From Alkalihalobacillus bogoriensis ATCC BAA-922 (GTDB lineage: Bacteria > Bacillota > Bacilli > Bacillales > Bacillaceae_F): a stretch of DNA of 34,256 nt. The notes beneath the pieces were generated by a model. That model had not been told where the DNA came from. It was given only the letters and a program-made list of their open reading frames with translations, and did not search any database. Where the stretch lies: NCBI RefSeq assembly GCF_000621445.1, contig NZ_KK211283.1:1-34256 (forward strand), read 5' to 3'. This document shows positions 1 through 8,661 of this stretch, one piece after another. The first letter of the stretch is position 1, and every line of letters begins with the position of its first letter. The translations under genes and the position numbers were made by a program.

Positions 1-95
1 AGAATATTGGGAATAGACTTAAGGCTAATAGTAGCAAGGGTTTGAGTAGAGTTAAGGGAAAAGGGGAGGAGGAGCGAGTTTTTTAGTCGGATACA

Positions 96-425
96 ACTTT
101 TCCGGTAGGCTTTCGGTTTTTTTTATCTAAAATTCGATAGGTGTCCAATCGCAATCCAATCCTGATCCTACAGTTCTTTTCATATTCAGTTTTACTCCAA
201 TCCTTTCTCCAGCAAGATGTCTCCACAAAAAAATTCACTTCCTTAGATAATAATAACGTTCCAGAGAAAAAAATTACGTTCCAAATCCGAAGGTTTTTCC
301 GGTACTTTTCCGGTAGGCCTTCGATTTTTTTAATCCAAAATTCGATAGGGTTCCAATCGAAATCCAATCCGGATCCTACATTTCTTTTCTTATTCAGTTT
401 TGCTCCAATCCTTTCTCCAGCAAGA
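96..425 (+). repeat. Imperfect 122-bp direct repeat, two copies
   Basis: Copy 1 is at 96-217 and copy 2 at 304-425, with a 208-bp period. Both begin ACTTTTCCGGTAGGC and end with CTCCAATCCTTTCTCCAGCA followed by AGA. They differ by scattered substitutions and a few small indels. A weaker echo of the same motif order (CAATCGAAAT, GATCC, TTTTGTCCAAT) occurs at about 2758-2830. Confidence 0.75.
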
Positions 426-559
426 CTTAGACCATATCCAGTCCTATTCGGTTGGCTTCCACACGCAATAGAATCTGAGTTTTCTCTTGGATAATCCAGA
501 CAGAAAATCTTGCTACTTCCCGTCTGCTCTCTCTTCTATTCTGGAACGTAATTTTTTTC
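266..559. repeat. 18-bp perfect inverted repeat
   Basis: The 18 bases at 266-283 (GAAAAAAATTACGTTCCA) recur as their exact reverse complement at 542-559. The arms are 258 bp apart, and the left arm lies between the two copies of the 122-bp direct repeat. No function can be assigned. Confidence 0.6.
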
Positions 560-753
560 CAAACGACAAATGTATGGGGAAAGTAGTTGGAACCATATGT
601 AGTGCATTCGTTTTTCAGTCAATATCCAATAGACAAATTCATGTAATCTCATGGGAGAGAAAGAAATTGGGAGATAGAAAGGAAAGTTATTGATTTATCT
701 AAGGGCATGGAATATAATGGCATAATATTTATTGTTAAGTGAGGAGGGTAATG

Positions 754-1545
754 ATGAAGCAGGAAGATGCTGTTATGGTCATTTCGCAAAGTTTAATGAA
801 GGATAAACTTGTAAAGGCAATCTTTTTAAAAGGTTCTATGGGTAGAGGTGAATATGATGAATATTCGGATGTAGACCTTTACTGTTTGGTTGATGAAAAA
901 GATGAAGATTTGTTTTTAACACATCGATTAAAGCATTTAGAGACTTATAGAAAGATATTGTTTTATGAAGATTTCTTTATCATTGCACCTCAAATCATAG
1001 CAGTCTTTGACAATCTCCTTCATGTAGATTTATTTACTGTTACTGAAAAGAGTTTCAAAGAAAAGGATTATTTCCAGGTGTTGTATGATCCAGAAGGTCG
1101 GCTAACTAAATTTCAATCCACTCAAAACTTACTTCTTTCCTTAGAAGAGTTTAGCGGATGTGCCTATGATGTCGCATGGTTTCTTTTTCAATATAATAAG
1201 GCGAGACAGAGAGGAAACGACTTATGGGCCGTAGAAATGTTGCAACACGTCATGGTGAACCTTTCTAAAGTATTATTGCATAGGTATAAACCAGAAAAAG
1301 CTCAATTGGGTTTAAAAAGTCTTGAATCACAATTACCTCTTATTCAACTCGACAAAGTAAAGACAATTTTTATGTACATAACACCAAATTCTCATAAAAA
1401 AGCAGTGTATTACATAATTAACTTATTGAATGCTGAAATCAATTGGATAGAATCCGAGGTGGAAAGATGTTCTCAAGCAGTTCCATTTATAAGAATGATG
1501 ATAAACCTACTAAATCAGTCAGAAGAGGAAGAAAAAAATAGTTAA
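754..1545 (+). CDS. Nucleotidyltransferase-fold protein
   Basis: This 263-aa protein resembles the MNT/aminoglycoside-nucleotidyltransferase superfamily, which transfers NMP from NTP to a small molecule or protein. The N-terminal part carries the signature KGSMGRG (residues 26-32) followed by SDVDLY (38-43). This matches the GS...SDxD active-site pattern, with D39 and D41 as metal ligands. The remainder (about 110-260) is a helical C-terminal domain. The ribosome binding site GAGGAGGG lies at 741-748, so ATG 754 (5-nt spacer) is preferred over ATG 751 or GTG 739. It leads a co-directional run with a Nudix hydrolase and a histidine phosphatase, which together suggest nucleotide or phosphoryl handling of an unknown small molecule. 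The substrate, including any antibiotic, cannot be read from sequence. Confidence 0.8.
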   Translation: MKQEDAVMVISQSLMKDKLVKAIFLKGSMGRGEYDEYSDVDLYCLVDEKDEDLFLTHRLKHLETYRKILFYEDFFIIAPQIIAVFDNLLHVDLFTVTEKSFKEKDYFQVLYDPEGRLTKFQSTQNLLLSLEEFSGCAYDVAWFLFQYNKARQRGNDLWAVEMLQHVMVNLSKVLLHRYKPEKAQLGLKSLESQLPLIQLDKVKTIFMYITPNSHKKAVYYIINLLNAEINWIESEVERCSQAVPFIRMMINLLNQSEEEEKNS

Positions 1546-1609
1546 GTTTTCAGTAAAGAGAAAGTAAATTTCTATTAGAAAAAACTTGTATATCCCATTG
1601 GAGGTTTAT

Positions 1610-2047
1610 ATGTTCATTGTAAATGTAGAGGGTGCGATATATAAAGATGATAAATGGTTGATTATTGAACGAAGTAAAAAAGAGAAACATGCTAGTGGAT
1701 TGCTATCACTTGTTGGAGGTAAAGCTGAACAGGAAGGGTATTTGTCAGATATTTTAGAAAGAACTGTGAAACGTGAAATAAGTGAAGAAGTGGATGTAAA
1801 AGTGAAAGGGAAATTAAAATACGTACATAGTACATCTTTTGTAACAGATTCGGGTGAAAATGTAGTGGATATAGTATTTCTATGTGAATATGACTCTGGT
1901 AGGGCAATTCCCAAAAGTCCTGATGAAGTAGAGTCAGTAAACTGGATGACAGCTCAACAAGTATATGAACACCCTAATGCTCCCGAATATTTAAAAGTGA
2001 GTATTAAAAGGGCTGAGAATGTTAAGAGTGCAAATGTTACCTTGTAG
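1610..2047 (+). CDS. Nudix hydrolase
   Basis: This 145-aa protein has the Nudix fold layout. A short beta start (MFIVNVEGAIYKDDKWLIIE) is followed by a Nudix box around residues 36-61, with VGGKAE and REISEEV. The REuxEE core that binds metal is intact. The upstream GX5E half is slightly irregular, with D in place of the usual E and extra spacing. Family members hydrolyse nucleoside diphosphates linked to another moiety. The start is ATG 1610 behind GGAGG at 1600-1604; an upstream in-frame ATG at 1586 lacks a ribosome binding site. The stop is 19 bp before the histidine phosphatase, so the two are probably co-transcribed. Confidence 0.85.
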   Translation: MFIVNVEGAIYKDDKWLIIERSKKEKHASGLLSLVGGKAEQEGYLSDILERTVKREISEEVDVKVKGKLKYVHSTSFVTDSGENVVDIVFLCEYDSGRAIPKSPDEVESVNWMTAQQVYEHPNAPEYLKVSIKRAENVKSANVTL

Positions 2048-2066
2048 GTTTATAAAAGGAGAAAGT

Positions 2067-2618
2067 ATGAATAAAAACATTTATATTATTAGGCATTGTG
2101 AAGCGGAGGGACAATCTTCTGATTCATCATTAACGGAAAGAGGATTCACACAAGCAAATGTACTATCAGACCTTCTATCGGATGGAAAGGTAAAGGTTGA
2201 TAGAGTTATTTCCAGTCCTTACTTGCGAGCGGTTCAAACGATAAAGCCATTTGTTGAGAGTAAAAATATAGAACTTGAGATGGATAGTCGACTAACTGAA
2301 CGTATACTTAGCTCCACCTTTTTTCCAGATTGGATGGATAAACTGGAAGCAACATTCAATGATATGGATTTGAAGTATGAAGGTGGAGAATCCAGTAATG
2401 AAGCCATGAATCGAATTGTAGAAGTTGTAAATGATATTATGGCAAGTGATTCTGAAAATACGATTATCGTGGCACATGGAGGGGTTATATCCTTATTATT
2501 AAATCACTATGATAAGAATTTTGGCTTTGAGCAATGGAAAGGTCTGAGTAATCCAGATGTGTATCAATTGAGCATCTTCCAAAACAACTTTGATATTAAA
2601 CGATTATGGAATGATTAA
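2067..2618 (+). CDS. Histidine phosphatase family protein
   Basis: This 183-aa protein belongs to the phosphoglycerate-mutase-like/histidine phosphatase superfamily. The phosphohistidine motif is IRHCEAEG (residues 8-15); the usual RHG is RHC here and the catalytic His is H10. SSPYLRAVQT follows, with the phosphate-pocket Arg, and the second catalytic His is H137 in IIVAHGGV. The start is ATG 2067 behind AAAGGAG at 2056-2062; an upstream in-frame start at 2019 overlaps the Nudix gene and lacks a ribosome binding site. It is the third gene of the 754-2618 cluster. It may be a small-molecule phosphatase acting after the Nudix step (inference). Confidence 0.85.
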   Translation: MNKNIYIIRHCEAEGQSSDSSLTERGFTQANVLSDLLSDGKVKVDRVISSPYLRAVQTIKPFVESKNIELEMDSRLTERILSSTFFPDWMDKLEATFNDMDLKYEGGESSNEAMNRIVEVVNDIMASDSENTIIVAHGGVISLLLNHYDKNFGFEQWKGLSNPDVYQLSIFQNNFDIKRLWND

Positions 2619-3092
2619 TGTATTAATTAATATGGAGTACTTAAAGACTTTGAGGAGAATTATGTCCCTGTCTTTAAAAAGTCGGTAACCAGAGCGGAAA
2701 AGGTAGTGAGAAGAGAAAAGTAGGAGAGAAGTATATATTCAATCTTGATAAAAAAAGCAATCGAAATTCAGGCTCGATCCAACAGTGATCCAGTCTTTTG
2801 TTTTGTCCAATATTCTTTCAATCCCTTGTTCATTGCGTAACTCTTCAATTTTGTATCCATTTGCTTTTTTTACAAGGGGGGTGAGTCGTGTGCTTACTTA
2901 ACTCTCCATCTAGAAGTATTCTCTTTAAAAAAACCTAACAATACTATAATAAATATTTCCAGTTTTACCCACCTGCTTTATAATTAGTTTAAATATTCTT
3001 GGATTATTCTAGAAACTATCTTTCTACTAAGGAAGAGAACCAAGATAAAACAATATGTTTTTCGAATTGGAAAGATAAGGGAGGTACGTGGA
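2619..3092. other. Intergenic region, no gene recognised
   Basis: This AT-rich spacer follows the histidine phosphatase gene. It starts with an interrupted inverted repeat (TTAAAGAC at 2641-2648, GTCTTTAA at 2670-2677) that lacks a good T tract, so I do not call it a terminator. Bases around 2758-2830 weakly resemble the 122-bp repeat at 96-425. Confidence 0.5.
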
Positions 3093-3428
3093 TTGAAGAG
3101 CTATTATTGGATTGTAAGTGGTATAGTTAATTATTTATTAGGAATCGTATTTGTTATTCCCGGTGGATTCTTGTATATTTCTATCCTCTATCTGTTAGAA
3201 GAGACAGTGGGGTGGGTGATAGATCCTACATTGGAGCCGGATTTTCTACTAGGGGCGTTGTTTTTTGCAACAATAACTGGTCTTTTCTATTTTCCTATTG
3301 TAATTTTAGTAAATGTCTTTATGTATAAGCGATTATTTGCTAAGAAGTATTTGTACTATCTATTTGTTATTCTATTTTGGGTATTGGGTGTTCTTTCGTT
3401 TCTCTATTACAAATTGTATTTATTTTAG
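3093..3428 (+). CDS. Small membrane protein, paralogous family copy 1
   Basis: This 111-aa hydrophobic protein has about three membrane segments (roughly residues 5-32, 50-75 and 85-108). The conserved stretch VGWVIDPTLEPDFLL (about 38-52) recurs in the products at 4862-5191 and 5206-5457. It starts at TTG 3093 behind GGGAGG at 3080-3084 with an 8-nt spacer. It is followed 89 bp later by the anchored protein gene at 3518. I do not recognise the family. It belongs to a locus of interleaved duplicated genes. Confidence 0.65.
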   Translation: MKSYYWIVSGIVNYLLGIVFVIPGGFLYISILYLLEETVGWVIDPTLEPDFLLGALFFATITGLFYFPIVILVNVFMYKRLFAKKYLYYLFVILFWVLGVLSFLYYKLYLF

Positions 3429-3517
3429 CATCAAACTATCGAATATGTTTATACCTTGTGATCTTCGTCTGGAGACATTCGAATATAAGTAAATAATACA
3501 AAGTAAGGGGGGGTAGA

Positions 3518-3967
3518 ATGACATTTAAAAAAGGGTGTCTTATTTCTCTAGGTATTGCTTTCATCTTGTTTTTAGCTCTTATAGGATTCATTTCAAAATT
3601 GGTAAATGAATCCTATAACAGTAACGAATTTCTACTTGTGAGTCAGTCTCCAAATAAAATCAATACCATCGAAATAGAAGAAGTGACATTTTTTCATTCG
3701 ATGCGTGGACCGAATATAGTAGAAATTAGATATGAAAATCATATTATGGAACATGAAGTGTACCCCGATGCTCGTTACTTAAATTCGTCAAATTTTCGTA
3801 TAGAGTGGGAAAATGATACAGAGGCTACCATTTTTGTGATGGGTGATGAACAAAGGACAGAAGAAATTCAATTTAATGCAGATAACGGATATCCATTTGA
3901 ACTGACAGTGAGCAAATATGGGGAATCTGAATTTTGGGATGACATAGAGATAGAATTTTCAGAGTAA
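3518..3967 (+). CDS. Membrane-anchored protein of unknown function, copy 1
   Basis: This 149-aa protein has one N-terminal membrane segment (about residues 6-28) and a soluble extracytoplasmic domain. The pattern SQSPNKINTIEI, then RGPN, then IEWENDTEATIF resembles small Bacillus proteins of the DUF5412 kind; this is a loose pattern match, not a firm assignment. By my count it differs at only 13 of 149 residues from the product of 9433-9882, and the first 61 residues are identical. A third, diverged and broken copy lies at 4290-4747. The start ATG follows a purine-rich AAGGGGGGG. Confidence 0.7.
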   Translation: MTFKKGCLISLGIAFILFLALIGFISKLVNESYNSNEFLLVSQSPNKINTIEIEEVTFFHSMRGPNIVEIRYENHIMEHEVYPDARYLNSSNFRIEWENDTEATIFVMGDEQRTEEIQFNADNGYPFELTVSKYGESEFWDDIEIEFSE

Positions 3968-4289
3968 TCTTAAGCAAAAAAAAGGGGATTCCCATTGTTG
4001 AACTTTTTCTTTACTCTACTATATTCGTAAAGATCTTCTTCCTGATTGCTCATGCTTATCCCACTTTCTATACTTTACTTATATTATTCGAGATTGACTT
4101 GCAATCACAGTTTCTTTGTTCTGTCAATTATTCTAGGAAGCTAATACAGGGTACAAAAGAATGTTGTTTCATTTAATAAAAGTAATAGTTTATTGGAGAA
4201 GTCGTTCAAGGTTGTTGAGTAACAAGTGCGATTTAATTTTCTAAAAGAGCTGTGACCAATGAAATGAAAAGAGGTTAGAGGTGTTTCAT
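3968..4289. other. Intergenic region, no gene recognised
   Basis: No supportable open frame was found. Bases around 4217-4240 weakly resemble the 5' part of the membrane-protein paralogs (compare 5224-5250), possibly the remnant of another copy. That is too short to call. Confidence 0.4.
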
Positions 4290-4747
4290 ATGGAGGAAAT
4301 GTATGATGAAGAGGAATATGAGAGGATTAGGAAAGAAACTATAAAGAAAACCTATAAAGGGTGTTTCATAGGGTTTATAGCAGTAACATGTGCTTTACTC
4401 TTTTTAATCTCAATTCCAATCGTTATATGGGGAATATATATGAAGAACTAAATGAAGAAACAGTCTTGCTAATAAGTGAGTCACCTAATGCCACCAATAC
4501 AATTGAAGTTGTTGAAAAAGGGTATGTTGGGGGTGAAACGGATTCTAAAGTCATTATTAAATCTCAAGACAACTCCATTGAACGAAGGGTTTTAAATGAC
4601 GGATACAGACTTGAATCATCCAATATAATAGTGGAATGGATTAATGAACAGGAAGCATATATTACCCTTTTTGGAAAGAAACAAGAGCCGGAGATAAAAG
4701 AGTTTAGGGAATCTGAACTTGAAACTCCATTTATAGTTTTGGAATAA
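4290..4747 (+). pseudogene. Frameshifted third copy of the anchored protein family
   Basis: A good ribosome binding site (AGAGGTG) precedes ATG 4290. That frame encodes a hydrophilic start, then KGCFIGFIAVTCALLFLI as the membrane anchor, and stops at a TAA at 4449-4451. The homologous soluble domain (LLISESPNATNTIEV and onward to IVEWINEQEAYITLF) continues in another frame to 4747. Removing one AT unit from the (AT)4 tract at 4434-4441 joins the two into a 151-aa protein of the same length and architecture as the 149-aa copies at 3518 and 9433. It is therefore a gene broken, or switched, by slippage in a dinucleotide repeat, unless it is an assembly error. Confidence 0.7.
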
Positions 4748-4861
4748 TAACGAAATGGAAACTACCACCACTTTTTATATTTCATGCAAGTAGATAAAGA
4801 GACTGTGATTGTAAGTCAAAAATCGAAACAAGGTCACTATGATTGAAATAGGAGGATTATT

Positions 4862-5191
4862 TTGAAGAAAACTATGGTTATTGTCGGCCTAATGGTTAAT
4901 ATTTTGTTTGGGTATATCCTGACAAAAATCGTTCTCATCGTGTACCTATTGCTTTTTCTATCATTTACACAGCTAATTGGTTGGAATCTTGATCCAACTA
5001 TGGAAGAAGGATTGTTTTTTCTTATGTTTATCATAAGTCTCATAGTCACAGCATTTTATTTTGTACCACTTATTTTGTTAAATATGAAAGTCTACCGTAA
5101 CCTTAGAATTACCAAAGTCAAATACATCATGGTGGTTCTCTTACTGATCATTGTTGGAGGGATACTAGGTATTGACTTTGATAAATATTAA
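4862..5191 (+). CDS. Small membrane protein, paralogous family copy 2
   Basis: This 109-aa product has about three membrane segments. The family stretch IGWNLDPTMEEGLFF aligns with VGWVIDPTLEPDFLL of the copy at 3093. It starts at TTG 4862 behind GGAGG at 4851-4855, the same start style as copy 1. Its stop is 14 bp before the TTG start of copy 3, so the two are probably one transcript. Function unknown. Confidence 0.65.
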   Translation: MKKTMVIVGLMVNILFGYILTKIVLIVYLLLFLSFTQLIGWNLDPTMEEGLFFLMFIISLIVTAFYFVPLILLNMKVYRNLRITKVKYIMVVLLLIIVGGILGIDFDKY

Positions 5192-5205
5192 TGAGGCGGG
5201 GATTC

Positions 5206-5457
5206 TTGCATCAAACCTCATTTTTGGGTAATAAGTGCGGTGATAAATTTTGTGTTAGGAATAGCATTCCATTTTTTTATATTTCGTTGTATCTATATTT
5301 ATCGGTTGCTTACTTGTCGGAAGCTATTTTTGGACTAGCTATAGATTCTAAGTTAGAACCAGACTTCCTCTTAATAGAAATTATCATTGCTTTTATACTA
5401 TGTCTCTTCCTTATTTTTCTTCCCCACGCTAAAAAGGTGTTACCTACTGCTAAATAG
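5206..5457 (+). CDS. Small membrane protein copy 3, with two compensating frameshifts
   Basis: The frame from TTG 5206 (behind GAGGCGGGG) stays open for 83 codons, and its second half matches the family (LAIDSKLEPDFLL). The segment between the T5 run at 5221-5225 and the T7 run at 5272-5278, however, is homologous to the other copies only in a shifted frame. There it would read WVISAVINFVLGIAF, matching WIVSGIVNYLLGIVF of copy 1. One T gained in the first run and one lost in the second would explain this. As it stands, the first membrane helix is replaced by a Cys/Lys/Asp-containing stretch. The C-terminus is also shorter than in the other copies. It is probably a decaying gene; a sequencing error is the alternative. 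Confidence 0.5.
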   Translation: MHQTSFLGNKCGDKFCVRNSIPFFYISLYLYLSVAYLSEAIFGLAIDSKLEPDFLLIEIIIAFILCLFLIFLPHAKKVLPTAK

Positions 5458-5681
5458 TTTGTTTCGAGAACGGAAAGAAGAGAGGGGGAAAAAGAGCAAG
5501 CGAACCAAGTTGGAACCAATCTGATTTTTTCCTTATTTTTTCCGCTCAACCTTTAATCCCATAAGTTTTTTTTATTTCGTTTTCTATTTAGTGTGAAAGA
5601 ACACAGAATAGAAGGAAGAGAGGGCAGAATAATAATTTTTCAACTTGCTGTTTTATTTCAAAGTAAGCCTGTCGCTCTGAC

Positions 5682-6983
5682 TTAATCATTCACAGGACTA
5701 AGTACAACAACCTCTTCTTCCAATTCTTCATTCTCATTTAACCATTGTATGAGGATATGTACAGTTGTTAAGTCATCAATTGTTGCTCTTTCTCTTCTAG
5801 CATTGTCATACCCACTATCTTTTGTTACACGTCCACCGGTTGTCGTTTCTTTTATTTCATATATTTCTTCTGTAAATCTTTGAGTGCCAACAGAATATTC
5901 ATGAAATTGTACCTCTAAACGCTCATTAAAAACGCCAATCACTGTTACTTGGAAAAATTTTGTTTCTAGAACCCCTTCTGGCTTATAAATGAGTGTTCCC
6001 TCAACCATTTCGTTGTAGTAATTCCACCAAAATATTACTTCGTAGTTTTCAACTTTCCAATTCTCGCTTTCTCCTGAAAACATTCTACTTGCTTCTTCTC
6101 TTGGTCTCGCATTAAGTTGATCTTCCGCATGACGAAGAATGACAGCTAAATTACTTAAATCATATGTGTTTTCATCCGTCCACTTGACTTCAAATTTCAA
6201 CCTGTACAATATATGTTGAACATCTTCCATCGTTACAGAATCCTTGAGGATCAGTTTACGCTCACCATATCTCACTTCAACAGGAGTTTCATCAAGTTCA
6301 ACATTCTCCCATAATTGATACGTGTCATATTTTATTTTTTCATAAGAGTCATAGGATTGAATGTTTACATATCCAGAGAGAATGAAGAAAGAAACAAATA
6401 GAATGGCTTTGACTTTCAAAGGAATGATACTCAGTTTAGGTGGAGTATCTTTTTGCACAAAGGATGGTGCATGGTTACGTAAGGTACTCTGCAAAAATTG
6501 CTTCGCCTCAGAATCCAACTGATCTTTTCGTAATACATGACCGGCAGTTTTTTTCTTTGATATAAAAAAGAAATGAGTTTTGTTTTCGATTACTCTATGA
6601 AACTTATCCCACGTCAAGTGAGTTGACGGAGTTGTCAAGTTGAATGTGATGCCATCACTACTTACTTTCATGATCATATCCTTGTAAAAGTAACTTTGGT
6701 TTCGGTTCAGTTGTCTTTTTATATAGAACAAATCACTCAGTTCTATCAATAGAGAGATAAATAAAAAAACCCATAAAAAAACAAAGAGAAGCCCATAGCC
6801 TACAATAATAGATAAAGGAATAGCAGGGTGCCAGTAATAGTTATAATACAAAAAGAACAAAATGGCAGGAGATAAAACAAACCCACAAAAATATTTGAAG
6901 AATTTAATCATTGCAACATGGGATTTAACTTCCATTAAAAAGGCTTTAGAGTCTTCAGGTGTTACCATATATTTTATATCCAT
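5682..6983 (-). CDS. YcxB-like membrane protein with C-terminal extension
   Basis: This 433-aa protein has two N-terminal membrane helices (about residues 30-48 and 55-82). They are followed by a YcxB-like domain (SSDGITFNLTTPSTHLTWDKF, then NKTHFFFISKKK, then VLRKDQL) at about 105-165. A third hydrophobic segment (about 190-208) leads into an acidic region of about 225 residues with no family I recognise. The N-terminal half is paralogous to the next gene upstream (7057-7707), including the motif FVFLWVFLF/FVFLWCFLF and the ending APSFVQK/VPSFCQK. It is probably transcribed with that gene, downstream of the sigma-factor pair. Function unknown. Confidence 0.65.
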   Translation of the reverse strand: MDIKYMVTPEDSKAFLMEVKSHVAMIKFFKYFCGFVLSPAILFFLYYNYYWHPAIPLSIIVGYGLLFVFLWVFLFISLLIELSDLFYIKRQLNRNQSYFYKDMIMKVSSDGITFNLTTPSTHLTWDKFHRVIENKTHFFFISKKKTAGHVLRKDQLDSEAKQFLQSTLRNHAPSFVQKDTPPKLSIIPLKVKAILFVSFFILSGYVNIQSYDSYEKIKYDTYQLWENVELDETPVEVRYGERKLILKDSVTMEDVQHILYRLKFEVKWTDENTYDLSNLAVILRHAEDQLNARPREEASRMFSGESENWKVENYEVIFWWNYYNEMVEGTLIYKPEGVLETKFFQVTVIGVFNERLEVQFHEYSVGTQRFTEEIYEIKETTTGGRVTKDSGYDNARRERATIDDLTTVHILIQWLNENEELEEEVVVLSPVND

Positions 6984-7056
6984 TCTATTTCACTCCGTAG
7001 CTGTTGATTTTAGTGACTATCTTCTACTGTACCGACTTTGTATATGTACAAACCCT

Positions 7057-7707
7057 TCACTGTAAGACGTAGGTGACAATAAAAAGAATCAGACAAAGAA
7101 TACATAACGCTGCTCGATTAACGAAGGGGATGCTTCTCAGTGTAGGAGCATTATTCTTTTGACAAAACGAAGGTACCCGTGTAGACAATATATGATGTAG
7201 CTCATCTATGATGTCCTGTTTTAGGTCATCCTTTGGCAGGACTCGGCCACCCGTTTCTGATGATGTAGATTCTTTGAAAATAAAAAAGAAATGAGTGTTG
7301 TTTTCGACTACGTTCAGAAACTGCTCCCATTGAACATGAATGGTAGAGGCTGGTGACATAAAGGATACTCCGTCTTTCTTTACAGCTAATTTTTTTTCAT
7401 CAAGAAGGGTGTTTTTTTCAACCTTTAGTGTCGATTGAAGGTTTTGAATAGAAAAAAGTCTCCAAATATCAACGACAAGAGGGATAAATAAAAAGCACCA
7501 CAAAAAGACAAAGAAAAGGGCATGGCTCAATAAAATGAATAAAGGATCAGATGAATTCCAATAAAAATGATAGTAAATATAGAAAAAAAGAAGAGGTAAA
7601 ATAATATAGTGAAAAAGAATCCGTAAGAGCTTTCTGTTTGAGTTAGGTCTTCCTTCAATGAGCAAATCCCGATAATCTTTGGATTTGGTTGTGTAAGTCA
7701 CTTCCAT
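7057..7707 (-). CDS. YcxB-like membrane protein
   Basis: This 216-aa protein has two N-terminal membrane helices (about residues 32-50 and 57-82), a YcxB-like region (VKKDGVSFMSPASTIHVQW, then ENNTHFFFIFKE, then VLPKDDL) and a terminal hydrophobic segment (about 195-215). It parallels the first half of the neighbouring 433-aa protein but lacks the long extension, so one is a duplicate that gained or lost a domain. The ribosome binding site sits just upstream on the minus strand. A terminator at 7767-7812 separates it from the anti-sigma gene. Confidence 0.65.
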   Translation of the reverse strand: MEVTYTTKSKDYRDLLIEGRPNSNRKLLRILFHYIILPLLFFYIYYHFYWNSSDPLFILLSHALFFVFLWCFLFIPLVVDIWRLFSIQNLQSTLKVEKNTLLDEKKLAVKKDGVSFMSPASTIHVQWEQFLNVVENNTHFFFIFKESTSSETGGRVLPKDDLKQDIIDELHHILSTRVPSFCQKNNAPTLRSIPFVNRAALCILCLILFIVTYVLQ

Positions 7708-7766
7708 TTGCTTTCACTCCGTGTGATAATTTTAGTCTATATTCATAGTATCTTTTCAGTTTTGTG

Positions 7767-7812
7767 AAAAAAAGGTAAAAAGTACCTAACCTGTAGTAGC
7801 ACTCTTTACCTT
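7767..7812 (-). terminator. Terminator of the sigma/anti-sigma operon
   Basis: Read on the minus strand, the arms AAGGTAAAGAGT and ACTTTTTACCTT (plus-strand 7801-7812 and 7772-7783) pair over 12 positions with one wobble. A run of T residues follows. It lies after the anti-sigma gene stop at 7855. Confidence 0.7.
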
Positions 7813-7854
7813 CTCATCTATGTTCTCCATCTTAAACAAGAATGGGGAATTTAG

Positions 7855-8661
7855 TTACTCACCGTTTATATACTCATTAAACTCGACTGTTAATTTACGC
7901 ATTTTCTCCACAAGTCGTTCCATTTCTTCGCCCTGTGGATACGGTCCATCATCATCTCCTGCCATTTCTTCAGCAACAGCTACAATCTCTGCAACTTGTC
8001 TTTCAATTTCCTCTCCTGTCACTTGGATAAAACCATATTGTCCAAGTGAATTTAGAACGGCACTTGCTTCTAAATAATAATAATAGTCGTCGGTGAAGCC
8101 AAATTCATCTAACTTAGACTTTTCATGCCAAGGTACTTCTTTAAAGGCTCTCTCCATATTTTCTGCCGAATCTTTTATATTGTAAACTTCAATATGAATT
8201 TCATCTTCTCTTCCCTCGTCAATCAGTTCCACAGCATGCGTATTGACCGAGATATAATCATCTTCCACAATGTAGAACTCCCCATATTTCGCAACAGGGT
8301 CTTCTTCTTCCACATCTACTTCTCTTTCTTCGATTGTTTCTTCATTGTTCTCTTCTACCTCTTCTTCATTAGAAGGTGTCTCCGGATCTTCGTCTGAGGC
8401 ATTAGGTTGAGAATTTGGCGACGGAACATTAGTGTCTTCATTAAAAATAGGCGATGAAGTTAAGTGAAAAGCAAGGAACAATACACCAACAAAGGCCGCA
8501 ATAGAAAGAGCGGGTTTCAAAAACACCCATTTGTTGTGTCGTTGTTCGTGTTTATCCATATCACGCATTAATTTTTCTAACGTTTCTCGTTTCTTGATCG
8601 GATTTCGCTCCGATATAATATTGTCATCTAAACTTTGAAAATCAATAGGTGATCTCTTCAT
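7855..8661 (-). CDS. Probable anti-sigma factor (single-pass membrane protein)
   Basis: This 268-aa protein has a charged cytoplasmic N-terminus (about residues 1-45), one membrane helix (about 50-68), a very acidic Glu/Asp/Pro-rich linker (about 75-125) and an extracytoplasmic domain. Its start overlaps the end of the ECF sigma factor gene by 20 bp. This is the standard arrangement and topology for a membrane anti-sigma factor that sequesters its cognate sigma until a cell-envelope signal releases it. The N-terminus does not show a clear zinc-anti-sigma HxxxCxxC motif. The assignment therefore rests on topology and neighbourhood rather than a recognised domain. Confidence 0.65.
   Translation of the reverse strand: MKRSPIDFQSLDDNIISERNPIKKRETLEKLMRDMDKHEQRHNKWVFLKPALSIAAFVGVLFLAFHLTSSPIFNEDTNVPSPNSQPNASDEDPETPSNEEEVEENNEETIEEREVDVEEEDPVAKYGEFYIVEDDYISVNTHAVELIDEGREDEIHIEVYNIKDSAENMERAFKEVPWHEKSKLDEFGFTDDYYYYLEASAVLNSLGQYGFIQVTGEEIERQVAEIVAVAEEMAGDDDGPYPQGEEMERLVEKMRKLTVEFNEYINGE

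Larger units (their letters stand above)
1..753. other. Non-coding, repeat-rich leader region
   Basis: I can support no gene here. The open frames on both strands run across imperfect repeats, have low-complexity Phe/Ser/Ile-rich translations, lack ribosome binding sites and show no family resemblance. The region carries a 122-bp direct repeat and an 18-bp inverted repeat, listed separately. It looks like decayed or structured intergenic DNA upstream of the nucleotidyltransferase gene. Confidence 0.6.

Noticed and set aside
141-693. Two open frames of 117 and 68 codons at the left edge
   Set aside because: They lie in repeat-rich DNA, lack ribosome binding sites, have low-complexity translations and overlap an antisense frame of equal quality.
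2641-2677. Inverted repeat TTAAAGAC/GTCTTTAA as terminator of the histidine phosphatase gene
   Set aside because: The loop is long (21 nt) and an A run rather than a T run follows.
4217-4240. Remnant of a fourth membrane-protein copy
   Set aside because: Only about 20 bases resemble the 5' part of the family and no frame continues, so the similarity may be chance.
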